DNA from: Telmatospirillum sp.
Lineage (GTDB): Bacteria > Pseudomonadota > Alphaproteobacteria > CACIAM-22H2
Direction of reading: 5' to 3'
Assembly: GCA_020248985.1 (NCBI GenBank)
Contig: JADCGL010000003.1
Coordinates: 124,001-188,000 of the forward strand
DNA length: 64,000 nt
A program made the translations under genes and the position numbers. Below, in pieces: positions 26,740 to 35,915 of the stretch; the stretch's first letter is position 1; the number at the start of each line of letters is the position of its first letter. Under the pieces are notes generated by a model. That model was not told the DNA's origin. It saw only the letters and a program-made list of their open reading frames with translations, and ran no database searches.

Positions 26740-27240
26740 TCAGTTCGGCAGGATGATCTTCGAGCTTGGGCCCTGCGCCGACGGGGCCGGCGGCGGTTCT
26801 TGGGCGGCAATGCGCTTGCGATAGAGCTCGACGAAATCGACCGGCTGCAGCAGCAGCGGCGGGAAGCCGCCCTCGCGCGTCGAATCCGCCACGATGTTGC
26901 GCGCGAACGGGAACAGCATGCGCGGGCATTCGATCATCAAAAACGGCCCGAGATGTTCCTGTCCCAACCCCGAAAGCTGGAACACGCCGGCATAAAGGCA
27001 CTCGATCACGAAGACGGGCTCTTCGCCGGTCTTGGCCGATGCCTCGATGGAAAGTTCGACCTCGTACACGTCCTGGCCAAGCGGGCGCGCTTCGACTTTG
27101 ACGTCGGCGGTCACTTGCGGGTTCTTGTCTTGCGCCAAAAAAATGTCGGGCGCCCGCGGGCTCTCGAACGACAGATCCTTCAGATACTGGGTGAGGACCG
27201 CGAAGACCGGGCCTTCGGCGGGGGCGGCGGGATTGGTCAT
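26740..27240 (-). CDS. secB: Protein-export chaperone SecB
   Basis: 166 residues. Tetrameric chaperone that keeps preproteins unfolded and hands them to SecA. The family pattern is clear: LTQYLKDLSFESPRAP near 16, VEARPLGQDVYEVELSIEA, CLYAGVFQLSGL, and the C-terminal GGFPPLLLQPVDFVELYRKR (about 124-143). In alphaproteobacteria secB commonly lies near dnaQ and timA, as here. The Pro-rich tail after residue 147 is variable in the family. Confidence 0.96.
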   Translation of the reverse strand: MTNPAAPAEGPVFAVLTQYLKDLSFESPRAPDIFLAQDKNPQVTADVKVEARPLGQDVYEVELSIEASAKTGEEPVFVIECLYAGVFQLSGLGQEHLGPFLMIECPRMLFPFARNIVADSTREGGFPPLLLQPVDFVELYRKRIAAQEPPPAPSAQGPSSKIILPN

Positions 27241-27316
27241 GGGAAGGCAAGCTCCGGTCGGAGGAAAACGAAACAGGCGCGTAACATGAAGTCCGCCCCC
27301 TGCTCAATCCCCCTCC

Positions 27317-27862
27317 TCAATCTCCCGTGAAGCTCAAGCGCAGAATCTCGGCATTTTTGGCCTCGATCCCCCCGGTCACGGCGCGGATGAAGCCCCAATG
27401 TGTGACAACCGCCACCGTGTCGCGGTCCGGCAGACCGGCCGCGTGGCGGCGGAAACGCTGTCCGCGGTCGTGGATCTGGGCTTCGCTTTCCTCAAAGCCC
27501 AGTGCCACATGATCGTGCCACCATGGATCTTCGAGATGCGCAAAATCGAGCGCAGGAAATCGGTTTTGGAGGGCTTTGCGCGGCGTGCCGATATCGCAAT
27601 GGAAAGCCGCCCGCTCGCGCACCAAGGGCTCGATCCCGATGCCCACACCGAGGCTGCGCGCAATGATTTCGGCGGTTTCGATGGCGCGTGTATAGGGGCT
27701 TGCCAGCACGCGCGTAATGCCGTGAGCTGCGAGCTTGGCTGCAGCCTCGAGCGCTTGGCGGCGGCCCTCCTCGGTCAATTTCGGGTCGGGAATGCCGGGA
27801 TCGACGCGGGTTCGCGCGTAAACCGCGTTGAATTCGGACTGGCCATGGCGCACGAGCAGCAT
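27317..27862 (-). CDS. Histidine phosphatase family protein
   Basis: 181 residues from ATG. Branch-1 histidine phosphatase: LVRHGQSEFN (3-12) with the phosphorylated His, SPYTRAIETAE, and HWGFIRAVTGG with the second His. Substrate unknown; relatives include phosphoglycerate mutases and various small-molecule phosphatases. The upstream in-frame TTG at 27901 would add 13 residues; neither start has a strong ribosome site, and the ATG matches the usual short N-terminus. The gene is divergent from timA. Confidence 0.85.
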   Translation of the reverse strand: MLLVRHGQSEFNAVYARTRVDPGIPDPKLTEEGRRQALEAAAKLAAHGITRVLASPYTRAIETAEIIARSLGVGIGIEPLVRERAAFHCDIGTPRKALQNRFPALDFAHLEDPWWHDHVALGFEESEAQIHDRGQRFRRHAAGLPDRDTVAVVTHWGFIRAVTGGIEAKNAEILRLSFTGD

Positions 27863-27993
27863 TTCGAGCGGGAAAATGGCGCTTTGGCCGTTGGATTGCA
27901 AGAATCCCGGTCAAGGCGCTTGTTCCTGTGCCCCCGTAAGCTTATTTAATGTTCTCGCGCCTGCAAAAATGTGCGGCAAAAGCGCCGATTTGG

Positions 27994-28695
27994 ATGGATA
28001 CGATGGCAATTATGGACATTTTGCTCTTTGCGGCGGTCGCGGCCTTTCTGGTGCTGCGTTTGCGCAGTATTTTGGGCAAGCGCACCGGGGCCGAGGATGC
28101 CGAGCGCTGGAACCGGCGCCCGCCCGAGCGTCCTGCCGATCTCACGACCGAGCGCGCCGAGCAGATCCCCGACAATGTCACGCCGTTCCCCGGTGCCGCC
28201 CGCCCGGCCGAAGCGCCGCCCAAGATCGTGCTGAACGATCCCGCACTGCAGCTTGGCCTTGAGGAAATCCGCCGTGCCGACCCGAGCTTTGTGCCGGCCG
28301 AATTCGTCGAAGGCGCGCGCGGCGCCTTCGAGATGATCTTGATGTCCTACGCCCAGGGCGACACGGCCACGCTGAAGCCCTTGCTTGCGCCGGACGTGTA
28401 TGCGGGCTTCGCGGCGGCGATCCAAAGCCGCCAAACTGCCAAACAGACGCTTGAGACGACGCTGGTCGGCATCCAGAGTGCCGATATTGCAGGCTTGCGC
28501 ATGGCCGGCCGTTTTGCCGAAGTCACGGTGAAGTTCGTGACCGAGCAGGTCAATGTGCTGCGCGACGCCGAGGGTAAGGCGATCGACGGCGAGGCGGCGA
28601 GCGTCATGAAGCTCACCGATCTGTGGACCTTCTCGCGTGATACGCGCAGCCGCGATCCCAATTGGCTGCTGATCCGCACCGAGGACGCTGCCTAA
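27994..28695 (+). CDS. Tim44/TimA-domain membrane-associated protein
   Basis: 233 residues (248 if the ATG at 27949 is used). One N-terminal membrane segment (MDILLFAAVAAFLVLRL), a disordered Pro-rich region (about 40-80), then a Tim44-like domain (FVEGARGAFEMILMSYAQGD, LMAPDV-type TLKPLLAPDVYAGF, TDLWTFSRD). The bacterial proteins are homologues of mitochondrial Tim44; in Caulobacter TimA is inner-membrane associated, with unclear role. Starts at 27994, 28003 and 28012 are all possible and none has a good ribosome site. The order secB-timA-mltA is conserved. Confidence 0.85.
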   Translation: MDTMAIMDILLFAAVAAFLVLRLRSILGKRTGAEDAERWNRRPPERPADLTTERAEQIPDNVTPFPGAARPAEAPPKIVLNDPALQLGLEEIRRADPSFVPAEFVEGARGAFEMILMSYAQGDTATLKPLLAPDVYAGFAAAIQSRQTAKQTLETTLVGIQSADIAGLRMAGRFAEVTVKFVTEQVNVLRDAEGKAIDGEAASVMKLTDLWTFSRDTRSRDPNWLLIRTEDAA

Positions 28696-28708
28696 ACGCT
28701 TGCCAGCG

Positions 28709-29920
28709 ATGCGGGCAGCCGCACTCCTGCTTGCGCTGTTTGTTGCGGGCTGTGCGGCCGCACCCCCGCCTGTTGTGCGCGTGCCAGCCCCTGCTCCTAC
28801 CGCCCCTGCCCCGGAGCAGCCCGCACCGCGCTTGGTTCTGGCACCGGCGCGCTTTGCCGATTTGCCGGGTTGGGGCGCCGATCGCGTCGAAGAGGTATTG
28901 CCGGCCTTTGTGCGCACCTGCGCGCGCCTTGCCCGCCTCGCCGATACACAGACCATCGGGCCCGACGCATTGGGCGGCCAGGTCGCCGATTGGCGTGCTG
29001 CCTGTGCCGCCCTGCCGTCGCTTTTGCCTGCAACGACGCGCGCGTTTTTCGAGCGCGAATTCGTGCCGTTTGCGCTTTCCAACAACGACACGCGCGAAGG
29101 GCTGTTCACGGGCTATTACGAGCCCGAGCTGCGCGGCAGCCTTGTGCGCACACCGCGCCATACGGTGCCGTTGTTGGGGCGACCCGACGACCTCGTGACG
29201 ATCGATCTTGGGGCCTTCCGCGACGAGCTGCGCGGCCAGCGTTTGGCGGGTCGCGTCGACAACGGCGTGCTGCGCCCCTACGAGCCGCGCGCCGCCATTG
29301 TCGGCGGGGCACTCGGCAATCGCGCGCGGCCGATCCTGTGGGTCGACAGCGCCGACGATGCGTTTTTCCTCGAGGTGCAAGGCTCCGGCCGCGTGCGGCT
29401 CGACGACGGGCGCGTCGTGCGCGTCGGTTTTGCCGCCCAGAACGGCCATCCGTATGTGCCGATCGGACGCGTGCTGATCGAGCGCGGCTTGATGGCGCGC
29501 GAGAACGTGTCGATGCAGTCGATCCGCGCGTGGTTGGCCGCAAACCCGGCAGAAGCCGCGGCGTTGCGCAACGCCAACCCTTCTTACGTGTTCTTCCGCG
29601 TGATCGAGGGCGAAGGACCGCTCGGCAGCGAGGGCGTTGCCCTCACGCCGGGCCGCTCGCTTGCGGTCGACCGCAGCTTCTTGCCGATGGGCGTGCCGGT
29701 TTTCCTCGATGCCGACGATCCGCTCGATGCCGCGCGCCGCGTGCGCCGTCTGCTGATGGCGCAAGACACGGGCGGTGCGATCCGCGGGCCCGTGCGCGGC
29801 GACGTGTTCTGGGGGGCGGGCGATCTCGCTGCCGAGCAGGCCGGGCGCATGCGCTCGACCGGGCGTGTTTGGATTCTGCTGCCGCGCAGCGTGGCCGAAA
29901 GACGCTTGCGCACAAGCTGA
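28709..29920 (+). CDS. mltA: Membrane-bound lytic murein transglycosylase A
   Basis: 403 residues. An outer-membrane lipoprotein that cuts peptidoglycan glycan chains with anhydro-muropeptide formation. The signal peptide ends in a lipobox LFVAGC (Cys15), then an Ala/Pro linker. The MltA core shows EGLFTGYYEPELRGS (about 130), FFLEVQGSGRV (about 219) with the conserved double-psi region, and a C-terminal 3D domain: MAQDTGGAIRGPVRGDVFWG with the catalytic Asp. The start ATG at 28709 follows the timA stop by 13 bp. In relatives smr follows; here three other genes intervene. Confidence 0.94.
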   Translation: MRAAALLLALFVAGCAAAPPPVVRVPAPAPTAPAPEQPAPRLVLAPARFADLPGWGADRVEEVLPAFVRTCARLARLADTQTIGPDALGGQVADWRAACAALPSLLPATTRAFFEREFVPFALSNNDTREGLFTGYYEPELRGSLVRTPRHTVPLLGRPDDLVTIDLGAFRDELRGQRLAGRVDNGVLRPYEPRAAIVGGALGNRARPILWVDSADDAFFLEVQGSGRVRLDDGRVVRVGFAAQNGHPYVPIGRVLIERGLMARENVSMQSIRAWLAANPAEAAALRNANPSYVFFRVIEGEGPLGSEGVALTPGRSLAVDRSFLPMGVPVFLDADDPLDAARRVRRLLMAQDTGGAIRGPVRGDVFWGAGDLAAEQAGRMRSTGRVWILLPRSVAERRLRTS

Positions 29921-29932
29921 GGCTTGGTGCGG

Positions 29933-30541
29933 CTAAGCCTCCATTGGAAGATGCGGTGCATCTTCTGCCACGCGCGCAAGCCAACCGCGCACGTTGGGAA
30001 AGGGATCGAGCGAAAACCCGCCCTTCTCGGCGACGTGCGTATAAGCGTAAAGCGCGATGTCGGCGATGGTCGGCGCCGCGCCGACGAAAAAAGCCTGTTT
30101 CTGCAGATGCGTTTCCATCACTTGCAGGGCCGCCACCCCCTGCTCGCGCTTGTGCGCGAGTGCGAGTTTGCGATAGGGCGTGAGCTCGACATTGTGCGTG
30201 AGCCAATAGCGCACGGTCGCGATATTGGGCTCGTGGCTGTATTGCTCGAAGAACAGCCATTGCAGTGTCTGCGCAAACGCGGTCGGCGCTTCGGGCAGAT
30301 ACGGCGTCCCCCGCGCCAGCCACGCCAGAATCGCGTTCGATTCGGGGAGTGCCGTGCCGTCCGGCAGGATCAGCAGCGGTGCGCGGCCGTTCGGATTCAG
30401 CGCCAGGAACTCTGGCGTGCGGCTTTCGCCCTTGTCGATGTCGACGGCAATGCGTCGATAGGCTAAGCCGCGCTTGTGCAGCATCAGGCGGCATTTGTAG
30501 GAATTGCCGGAATAGGGGGTGTCGTAGAGCGTGAGATCCAT
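29933..30541 (-). CDS. Glutathione S-transferase family protein
   Basis: 202 residues with the two GST domains: thioredoxin-like N-terminus (LYDTPYSGNSYKCRLML, NGRAPLLILPDGTALPESNAI, in part) and all-helical C-terminus (NIATVRYWLTHN, PTIADIALYAYTHVAEKGG, in part). The Ser/Cys region SGNSYKC suggests a Ser- or Cys-type enzyme of the bacterial beta/theta kind; substrate unknown. It is divergent from a LysR-type gene across a 92-bp gap holding a T-N11-A palindrome, so the LysR protein probably controls it. Confidence 0.92.
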   Translation of the reverse strand: MDLTLYDTPYSGNSYKCRLMLHKRGLAYRRIAVDIDKGESRTPEFLALNPNGRAPLLILPDGTALPESNAILAWLARGTPYLPEAPTAFAQTLQWLFFEQYSHEPNIATVRYWLTHNVELTPYRKLALAHKREQGVAALQVMETHLQKQAFFVGAAPTIADIALYAYTHVAEKGGFSLDPFPNVRGWLARVAEDAPHLPMEA

Positions 30542-30614
30542 GCCTGCCTCCTGTCTGCCGTTCTTTTCTCGCCCAACCGCCGTATGCGCGCAAACCAGTT
30601 TTCCGAATGCTAGA

Positions 30615-30629
30615 CTTAGCTATACTAAG
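30615..30629. promoter_or_regulatory. LysR-type operator between GST and LysR genes
   Basis: CTTAG-CTATA-CTAAG, perfect 5-bp arms with the T-N11-A spacing of LysR regulator sites (T30616, A30628). It also includes TATACT, a good -10 sequence. It ends only 4 bp before the LysR ATG, so occupancy would block the regulator's own expression while leaving room upstream of the GST gene. Confidence 0.5.
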
Positions 30630-30633
30630 CCAT

Positions 30634-31527
30634 ATGGTTCGCCCATTGCCGCCCCTGAATGCCCTACGTGCTTTCGAAGCCGCCGCCCGCACCGGAGGTT
30701 TTGCCGCCGCCGCGCGCGAGCTTGGCGTGACACCGGCCGCCGTGAGCCAGCAGGTTGCGAGCCTTGAGCAGCAGCTCGGGCTGCCGCTGTTCCGGCGCCT
30801 GGCGCGTGGGCTTGCGCTGACCGACGCGGGCCAAGCCTACATGCCGGGGCTCGAGGCCGGCTTTGCCACACTCGTTGCCGCCACGCGAACGCTACGCGCG
30901 CGCCCCCGCGGCGGCCGTTTGACGGTCAGCACCTTGCCGAGTTTTGCGCAGAACTGGCTGTTGCCGCGCCTGCCGAAATTCCAAGCGCTCTATCCCGAAA
31001 TCGACGTGGTGCTGCGCACCGAAATGCGGGTCGTCGATTTTGCCCGCGATGCGGTCGATATCGCCGTGCGCTATGCGGTCGCCCCGCCCGCAAGCCTGCG
31101 CGCCGACAGGCTCGCGGGCGAAACGATATTCATGTGCGCAAGCCCGGGCCTTGTCCATGGCAAGCCCGGATTGCGCAAACCCGCCGATCTGCGCCACGCA
31201 ACCTTGCTGCACGACGCGGCCCTCGGCAGCAGCGAACCGCGCCTTGCTTGGGCGCCGTGGCTCGCTTTGCTGGGGCTCCCCAGTGGCTTTGCCGATCGCG
31301 GACCAGGCTTTTCGGATTCGGGCCTGCTTTATGCCGCCGCACGGCTCGGCCAAGGTGTCGCAATCGGGCGCAGCGTACCGTTGGAAGACGATCTGGCGGC
31401 CGGGCGTCTCGTCAAATTGTTCGACATCGAATTGCCGTCGCGCCACGCCTATTGGGTCGTGGGGCCGAAGAGTTTGCCCGAAGATCCGCGCGCGGCGGCG
31501 TTTCGGGCCTGGATTCTGGCCGCTTGA
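30634..31527 (+). CDS. LysR-family transcriptional regulator (GcvA-like)
   Basis: 297 residues. N-terminal winged helix PPLNALRAFEAAARTGGFAA (in part) with GVTPAAVSQQVASLEQQLG as recognition region, typical of the GcvA/AmpR-like branch, then a periplasmic-binding-type effector domain. The ATG at 30634 gives the canonical start; the open frame begins at 30607 but would add residues not seen in the family. Divergent from the GST gene, its likely target. The downstream FMN oxidase gene starts 41 bp later and may be cotranscribed. Confidence 0.92.
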   Translation: MVRPLPPLNALRAFEAAARTGGFAAAARELGVTPAAVSQQVASLEQQLGLPLFRRLARGLALTDAGQAYMPGLEAGFATLVAATRTLRARPRGGRLTVSTLPSFAQNWLLPRLPKFQALYPEIDVVLRTEMRVVDFARDAVDIAVRYAVAPPASLRADRLAGETIFMCASPGLVHGKPGLRKPADLRHATLLHDAALGSSEPRLAWAPWLALLGLPSGFADRGPGFSDSGLLYAAARLGQGVAIGRSVPLEDDLAAGRLVKLFDIELPSRHAYWVVGPKSLPEDPRAAAFRAWILAA

Positions 31528-31568
31528 GCGGGCACATTGCGCCGACACTGGGGAGAGGGATCGTATCC

Positions 31569-32741
31569 ATGGCTGCCGTGACGAACATCGAAGATCTGCG
31601 AGTGATGGCCAAGCGGCGCGTGCCGCGCATGTTCTACGACTATGCGGATTCAGGCTCCTGGACGGAGCAGACCTACCGCGCCAACACGCGCGATTTCGAA
31701 AAGATCCGCCTGCGCCAGCGCGTGGCCGTCAACATGGAGGGCCGCTCGCTTGCGACCAAAATGGCCGGCATCGATGCGGCTATGCCGGTTGCCCTCGCCC
31801 CCACGGGGCTAACGGGCATGCAGCATGCCGACGGCGAAATTCTGGCCGCCCGCGCCGCCGCCGCCTTCGGCGTGCCCTTCACGCTTTCGACGATGAGCAT
31901 TTGCTCGATCGAAGACGTCGCCGCGAATACGAACAAGCCGTTCTGGTTCCAGCTTTACGTGTTGCGCGACCGCGATTTCATCAAGCGCTTGATCAAGCGC
32001 GCGCAAGACGCCAAGTGCTCGGCCCTCGTGCTTACGCTCGATCTGCAGATCCTCGGGCAGCGCCACAAGGACATCAAAAACGGTCTCACCGCGCCGCCGA
32101 AACTGACGCTGCCCAACATTCTCGACATGATGACGAAGCCTGCTTGGTGCTTGGGCATGCTCGGCACGCAGCGCCGCGGCTTCGGCAATATCGTCGGCCA
32201 CGTGACGGGTGTGGACGACATGTCGTCGTTGTCGGCTTGGACCGCCCAGCAATTCGATCCGCGCCTGTCGTGGGACGACGTCAAATGGATCAAGGATCTG
32301 TGGGGCGGCAAATTGATCCTGAAGGGAATTCTCGACGAGGAAGATGCGCTTCTCGCCGCCCAATCGGGGGCCGATGCACTGATCGTGTCGAACCATGGTG
32401 GCCGCCAGCTCGACGGCGCCTTGTCGTCGATCGCCAAGCTTGCCCCCATCGTCGATGCGGTCGGCGACAAGATCGAAGTGCATTTCGACGGCGGCATTCG
32501 CACCGGCCAAGACGTGCTGAAGGCTTTGTCGCTCGGGGCGAAGGGCACCTATATCGGCCGCGCCTTCCTCTATGGCCTGGGTGCGATGGGCGAAGCGGGT
32601 GTGACCAAAGCGCTCGAGATCATCCGCAAAGAGCTCGATATCACGATGGCTTTCTGCGGCAAGCGCAACGCGACCGAGCTTGGCCGCGACAACCTGATCG
32701 TCGACGCGGACACCAAGCGCGAATTCGCGATCAAAATGTAA
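31569..32741 (+). CDS. FMN-dependent alpha-hydroxy acid dehydrogenase (LldD-like)
   Basis: 390 residues. Family of L-lactate dehydrogenase, glycolate oxidase and mandelate dehydrogenase, which oxidise 2-hydroxy acids to 2-keto acids using FMN in a TIM barrel. Seen: VPRMFYDYADSGSWTE near 18, ALAPTGLTGMQHADGE near 76, and SNHGGRQLDG (about 278) with the catalytic His and Arg; DGGIRTGQDVLKAL and KGTYIGRAFLYGL bind the FMN phosphate. A membrane-anchoring insertion around residues 180-220 is expected in this branch. Exact substrate unknown. GGAGAGGGA lies upstream of the ATG. Confidence 0.93.
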   Translation: MAAVTNIEDLRVMAKRRVPRMFYDYADSGSWTEQTYRANTRDFEKIRLRQRVAVNMEGRSLATKMAGIDAAMPVALAPTGLTGMQHADGEILAARAAAAFGVPFTLSTMSICSIEDVAANTNKPFWFQLYVLRDRDFIKRLIKRAQDAKCSALVLTLDLQILGQRHKDIKNGLTAPPKLTLPNILDMMTKPAWCLGMLGTQRRGFGNIVGHVTGVDDMSSLSAWTAQQFDPRLSWDDVKWIKDLWGGKLILKGILDEEDALLAAQSGADALIVSNHGGRQLDGALSSIAKLAPIVDAVGDKIEVHFDGGIRTGQDVLKALSLGAKGTYIGRAFLYGLGAMGEAGVTKALEIIRKELDITMAFCGKRNATELGRDNLIVDADTKREFAIKM

Positions 32742-32751
32742 AGCGGCGGCG

Positions 32752-33273
32752 ATGACGCGCAGGACCTTGCCCGACGCTCACTTGTTCGAGCTGGCCATGC
32801 GCGACGTTGCCCCGCTGCGCAAAACGCCGCCCAAACGTTTTGCGCCGGCGGCATCTGGTGTGCCTAAAGCGCCCGTCTTCGCAGCGGCCGATGCGGCCCC
32901 GTTGTTCTTCACGCGCGCCGTACCGGCCCCACCGCCGAAATCGGCCCCCAATCCGGGCCTTGATCGCAACACGGCACGGCGTTTCGAACGCGGCGAGTTG
33001 CCGATCGACCGCGCCATCGATCTGCACGGCCTGACCGAGGCGCGCGCCCACAAAGCGCTCGACCGCTTCATGGCCGATGCGGTTGCAAGCGGCGCGCGCA
33101 TGCTGCTGATCGTGACCGGCAAGGGCAAAGACGGCGACGGCGTCTTGCGCCGCCACGTGCCCGATTGGCTGCGGCTTGGGCCTTTTGGCGCGCGCATTCT
33201 GCGCCAAGCGCAGGCGCGCCTGCCGCATGGCGGGGCGGGTGCGCTCTACGTGCTCCTGCGCCGCAATCGATGA
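32752..33273 (+). CDS. Smr (MutS2-related) domain protein
   Basis: 173 residues. The C-terminal half is an Smr domain: AIDLHGLTEARAHKALDRF (about 88-106) with the DLHG motif, and LLIVTGKGKDGDGVLRRHV with the TGKG motif. Smr domains have nicking or RNase activity or bind nucleic acids. The N-terminal 85 residues are Pro/Ala-rich and probably disordered. In relatives this gene follows mltA directly. Its stop overlaps the next start as ATGA, so it is coupled to the XRE regulator. Confidence 0.92.
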   Translation: MTRRTLPDAHLFELAMRDVAPLRKTPPKRFAPAASGVPKAPVFAAADAAPLFFTRAVPAPPPKSAPNPGLDRNTARRFERGELPIDRAIDLHGLTEARAHKALDRFMADAVASGARMLLIVTGKGKDGDGVLRRHVPDWLRLGPFGARILRQAQARLPHGGAGALYVLLRRNR

Positions 33274-33656
33274 CCCCGTTCGGCGCCAAAGTGCGCAGCC
33301 TGCGCCGCACGCGCGGCCTTACGCTGAAGCAGATGGCGGGGGCGCTCGACATCAGCCAAGCCTATCTCTCGGCCCTCGAGCATGGCCATCGCGGCCTGCC
33401 GTCGCCGGCCCTGGTCGTGCAGATCTGCGAATATTTCGGCCTGATCTGGGACGATTTCGAGGAGATGCACCGGCTCGTCGGCCTGTCGCACCCCAAGGTC
33501 ACGGTCGATACAAGCGGTCTCGACGTTGCCCGCACCGAACTTGCCAATCGGCTCGCCGCCTCGATCGGCGATCTTGCCGATGCGGACGTCGCCGATCTTC
33601 TGGAGCGGCTCAAAACCGCGCATTTATCTGTTCGCAGAACCAAAACGGCACGCTAA
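33270..33656 (+). CDS. XRE-family helix-turn-helix regulator
   Basis: 128 residues. N-terminal HTH_3 fold: VRSLRRTRGLTLKQMAGALD, then ISQAYLSALEHGHRG as recognition helix (about 8-43). The C-terminal half (WDDFEEMHRLVGLSHPKV, then LANRLAASIGDLADADV) is helical and specific to this family, which in alphaproteobacteria usually follows smr. The regulon is unknown. The start overlaps the smr stop. Confidence 0.9.
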   Translation: MTPFGAKVRSLRRTRGLTLKQMAGALDISQAYLSALEHGHRGLPSPALVVQICEYFGLIWDDFEEMHRLVGLSHPKVTVDTSGLDVARTELANRLAASIGDLADADVADLLERLKTAHLSVRRTKTAR

Positions 33657-33682
33657 AATCGCGACCAGAAGGAGAGGCTGTC

Positions 33683-33946
33683 ATGAGAATTATGACAATT
33701 TCGGCCGCTTTTGCGGCCGCGCTGCTGCTGTCGGGCTGTTCGAGCCTGCGCGACATCAATTTGAGCAAAACCCAAGAGCGCGTGCTCGTCGGGGCCGGCG
33801 TGGGTGCTGCCGTCGGCGGCGCTTTCGGCTTCCTGCCGAACGGCGTTTCGGTCGGAACGGGCGCGTTGATCGGCGCCGGCGTGGGTGCCGCCGGCGGCCT
33901 GGTTTACGACCAGTTCAAAAAAGCGAACACGCCCTCTACAAGATGA
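33683..33946 (+). CDS. Small glycine-zipper lipoprotein
   Basis: 87 residues. Signal peptide with lipobox LLLSGC (Cys about 18) followed by Ser-Ser. Then two glycine-zipper repeats, [14 protein letters not shown] and [13 protein letters not shown], resembling the YMGG/OmpA-like glycine-zipper families that insert into or contact membranes. AAGGAG lies 10 bases upstream of the ATG. Function unknown. Its 3' end overlaps the convergent hslU by 11 bp. Confidence 0.82.
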   Translation: MRIMTISAAFAAALLLSGCSSLRDINLSKTQERVLVGAGVGAAVGGAFGFLPNGVSVGTGALIGAGVGAAGGLVYDQFKKANTPSTR

Positions 33947-35255
33947 ACTTCGACAGATCGGCGTTTTTGGCGAGGTCGGCGATTTTTTCGCGGACGTAAG
34001 CCGCGTCGATCGCGATCACTTCGCCGCCGCGATCCGAGGCCGAAAAGCTGATCTCTTCGAGCAGCCGTTCGAGGATCGTGTGCAGGCGGCGCGCGCCGAT
34101 GTTTTCAACGCCGCGATTGACCTCGGCGGCGAGGTCGGCGATCGCGTCGATGGCGTCTTCGCCGAACGACAGGGCGACGTCCTCGGTCTTCAGCAGCGCC
34201 ACATACTGCTTGATCAGGCTGTTCTCGGGCTCGGTCAGGATGCGGATGAAGTCGCCCTTTTCGAGACCCTTGAGTTCGACGCGGATCGGCAGGCGGCCCT
34301 GCAGTTCGGGCAATAGGTCTGACGGTTTGGCGACATGGAATGCGCCCGACGCCACGAACAGCACATGGTCGGTCTTGATCGGACCGTGCTTGGTCGAAAC
34401 GGTGGTGCCCTCAATCAATGGCAGCAGATCGCGCTGCACGCCTTCGCGGCTCACGTCGGCGCCGCCCATGCGCTCGCCGCGGCCGCAGATCTTGTCGATC
34501 TCGTCGATGAACACGATGCCGTTTTGCTCGACCGCGAGTTTGGCTTCCTTGAGCACGCGGTCCTGGTCGAGCAATTTGTCGGCCTCTTCCTGCAGCAGAA
34601 TGTCGTGGCTTTCGCCGACCTTCATGCGGCGCGGCTTGCTGCGCCCGCCGAACGCCTTCGAGAGCATGTCGTTGAGATTGAGCATGCCCATCTGGCCGCC
34701 CTGCATGCCGGGCAGATCGACCATTGGCATCTGCATCGCCGCGTTGTCGGCGACCTGCAGCTCGATCTCGCGGTCGGCGAGCTGGCCTTCGCGCAGCATC
34801 TTGCGAAATTTCTGCTTGGTGTCGGCCGAGGCCGAATTGCCGACCAGCGCTTCGAGCACGCGTTCTTCGGCGGCCAATTCGGCGCGCGCTTCCACCTCTT
34901 TGCGCAGGCGTTCGCGCGTCATCTGGATCGCGATCTCGAGCAGATCGCGCACGATCTGTTCGACGTCGCGGCCGACATAGCCCACTTCCGTGAACTTGGT
35001 GGCTTCGACCTTGATGAAGGGTGCTTGCGCGAGCTTCGCCAGGCGCCGCGCGATCTCGGTCTTGCCGCAGCCGGTAGGCCCGATCATCAGGATGTTCTTG
35101 GGCAGCACCTCGTCGCGAAGTTCGGGGGCGAGCTGCAGCCGGCGCCAGCGATTGCGCAAGGCAACCGCGACGGCGCGCTTGGCGGCGTCCTGGCCGACGA
35201 TGTAGCGGTCGAGTTCGGAGACGATTTCGCGCGGCGAGAAGGCGGTTTGGGTCAT
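33936..35255 (-). CDS. hslU: ATP-dependent protease ATPase subunit HslU
   Basis: 439 residues, AAA+ unfoldase that feeds substrates to HslV. N-terminus [17 protein letters not shown], Walker [20 protein letters not shown] (about 58-76), pore loop GYVGRD (about 90), I domain (about 110-240, with a Met-rich stretch [18 protein letters not shown]), Walker [12 protein letters not shown], and C-terminal LSKFIL, which docks into HslV. ATG overlaps the hslV stop as ATGA. Heat-shock control is expected from the family. Confidence 0.97.
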   Translation of the reverse strand: MTQTAFSPREIVSELDRYIVGQDAAKRAVAVALRNRWRRLQLAPELRDEVLPKNILMIGPTGCGKTEIARRLAKLAQAPFIKVEATKFTEVGYVGRDVEQIVRDLLEIAIQMTRERLRKEVEARAELAAEERVLEALVGNSASADTKQKFRKMLREGQLADREIELQVADNAAMQMPMVDLPGMQGGQMGMLNLNDMLSKAFGGRSKPRRMKVGESHDILLQEEADKLLDQDRVLKEAKLAVEQNGIVFIDEIDKICGRGERMGGADVSREGVQRDLLPLIEGTTVSTKHGPIKTDHVLFVASGAFHVAKPSDLLPELQGRLPIRVELKGLEKGDFIRILTEPENSLIKQYVALLKTEDVALSFGEDAIDAIADLAAEVNRGVENIGARRLHTILERLLEEISFSASDRGGEVIAIDAAYVREKIADLAKNADLSKFIL

Positions 35256-35800
35256 AGCTCTTCGATCGTGAGGTTGCCGTTGGTGTAGACGCAGATTTCG
35301 GCGGCGATGCGCAAGCTGCGCTCGGCGATTTCGCGCGCCGAAAGCTCGGTCGAACCCACGAGGGCGCGGGCAGCCGACAATGCGTAGGAGCCGCCCGAGC
35401 CAATGCCGATGAGGCCATCCTCGGGCTCGAGCACGTCGCCGGTCCCGGTCAGCACGAGGCTGACCGAGGCATCGGCCACGGCCATCATGGCTTCGAGCCG
35501 GCGCAGATAGCGGTCGGTACGCCAGTCTTTGGCGAGCTCGACGCAAGCGCGCGTGAGCTGGCCCGGATGCTTTTCGAGCTTGGCTTCGAGCCGCTCGAAC
35601 AGCGTGAACGCATCGGCCGTGGCCCCGGCGAAACCGGCGATTACATTGCCGGTGCCGATGCGCCGCACCTTGCGCGCGTTCGACTTGATCACGGTGGCCC
35701 CAAGGCTCACTTGACCGTCGCCGGCAATGACCACGCGGCCGGCCCGCCGCACGGCCAGGATCGTCGTGCCGTGCCAAAGTTCGGGCTTGTTCTGATCCAT
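35252..35800 (-). CDS. hslV: ATP-dependent protease catalytic subunit HslV
   Basis: 182 residues. N-terminal-threonine peptidase of the HslUV complex. A short propeptide ([11 protein letters not shown]) precedes TTILAVRR, so the active Thr would be exposed by processing after Gly11. AGDGQVSLG and the Lys in NARKVRRI belong to the active site, and [16 protein letters not shown] is typical. In the 115-bp gap to hisB, a minus-strand CTTGAT (35863-35858) with CTAGAT 17 bp further is a weak promoter candidate that may be heat-shock type. Confidence 0.97.
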   Translation of the reverse strand: MDQNKPELWHGTTILAVRRAGRVVIAGDGQVSLGATVIKSNARKVRRIGTGNVIAGFAGATADAFTLFERLEAKLEKHPGQLTRACVELAKDWRTDRYLRRLEAMMAVADASVSLVLTGTGDVLEPEDGLIGIGSGGSYALSAARALVGSTELSAREIAERSLRIAAEICVYTNGNLTIEEL

Positions 35801-35915
35801 GTCCTTCGCGCCTTTGCCGCCGCTCCAGCCATCGATCTAGGCGGATCGGCGCCTGGGATCAAGCGCCGGTTATTTGTGGCCTCCCGCCCGCAGGCTCTGC
35901 TAAAACCGAGGCGTT

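Noticed and set aside
35835-35863. Firm heat-shock promoter for hslVU
   Set aside because: CTTGAT with CTAGAT at 17 bp is only a partial match to either sigma-32 or sigma-70 consensus; kept as a remark in the hslV entry.
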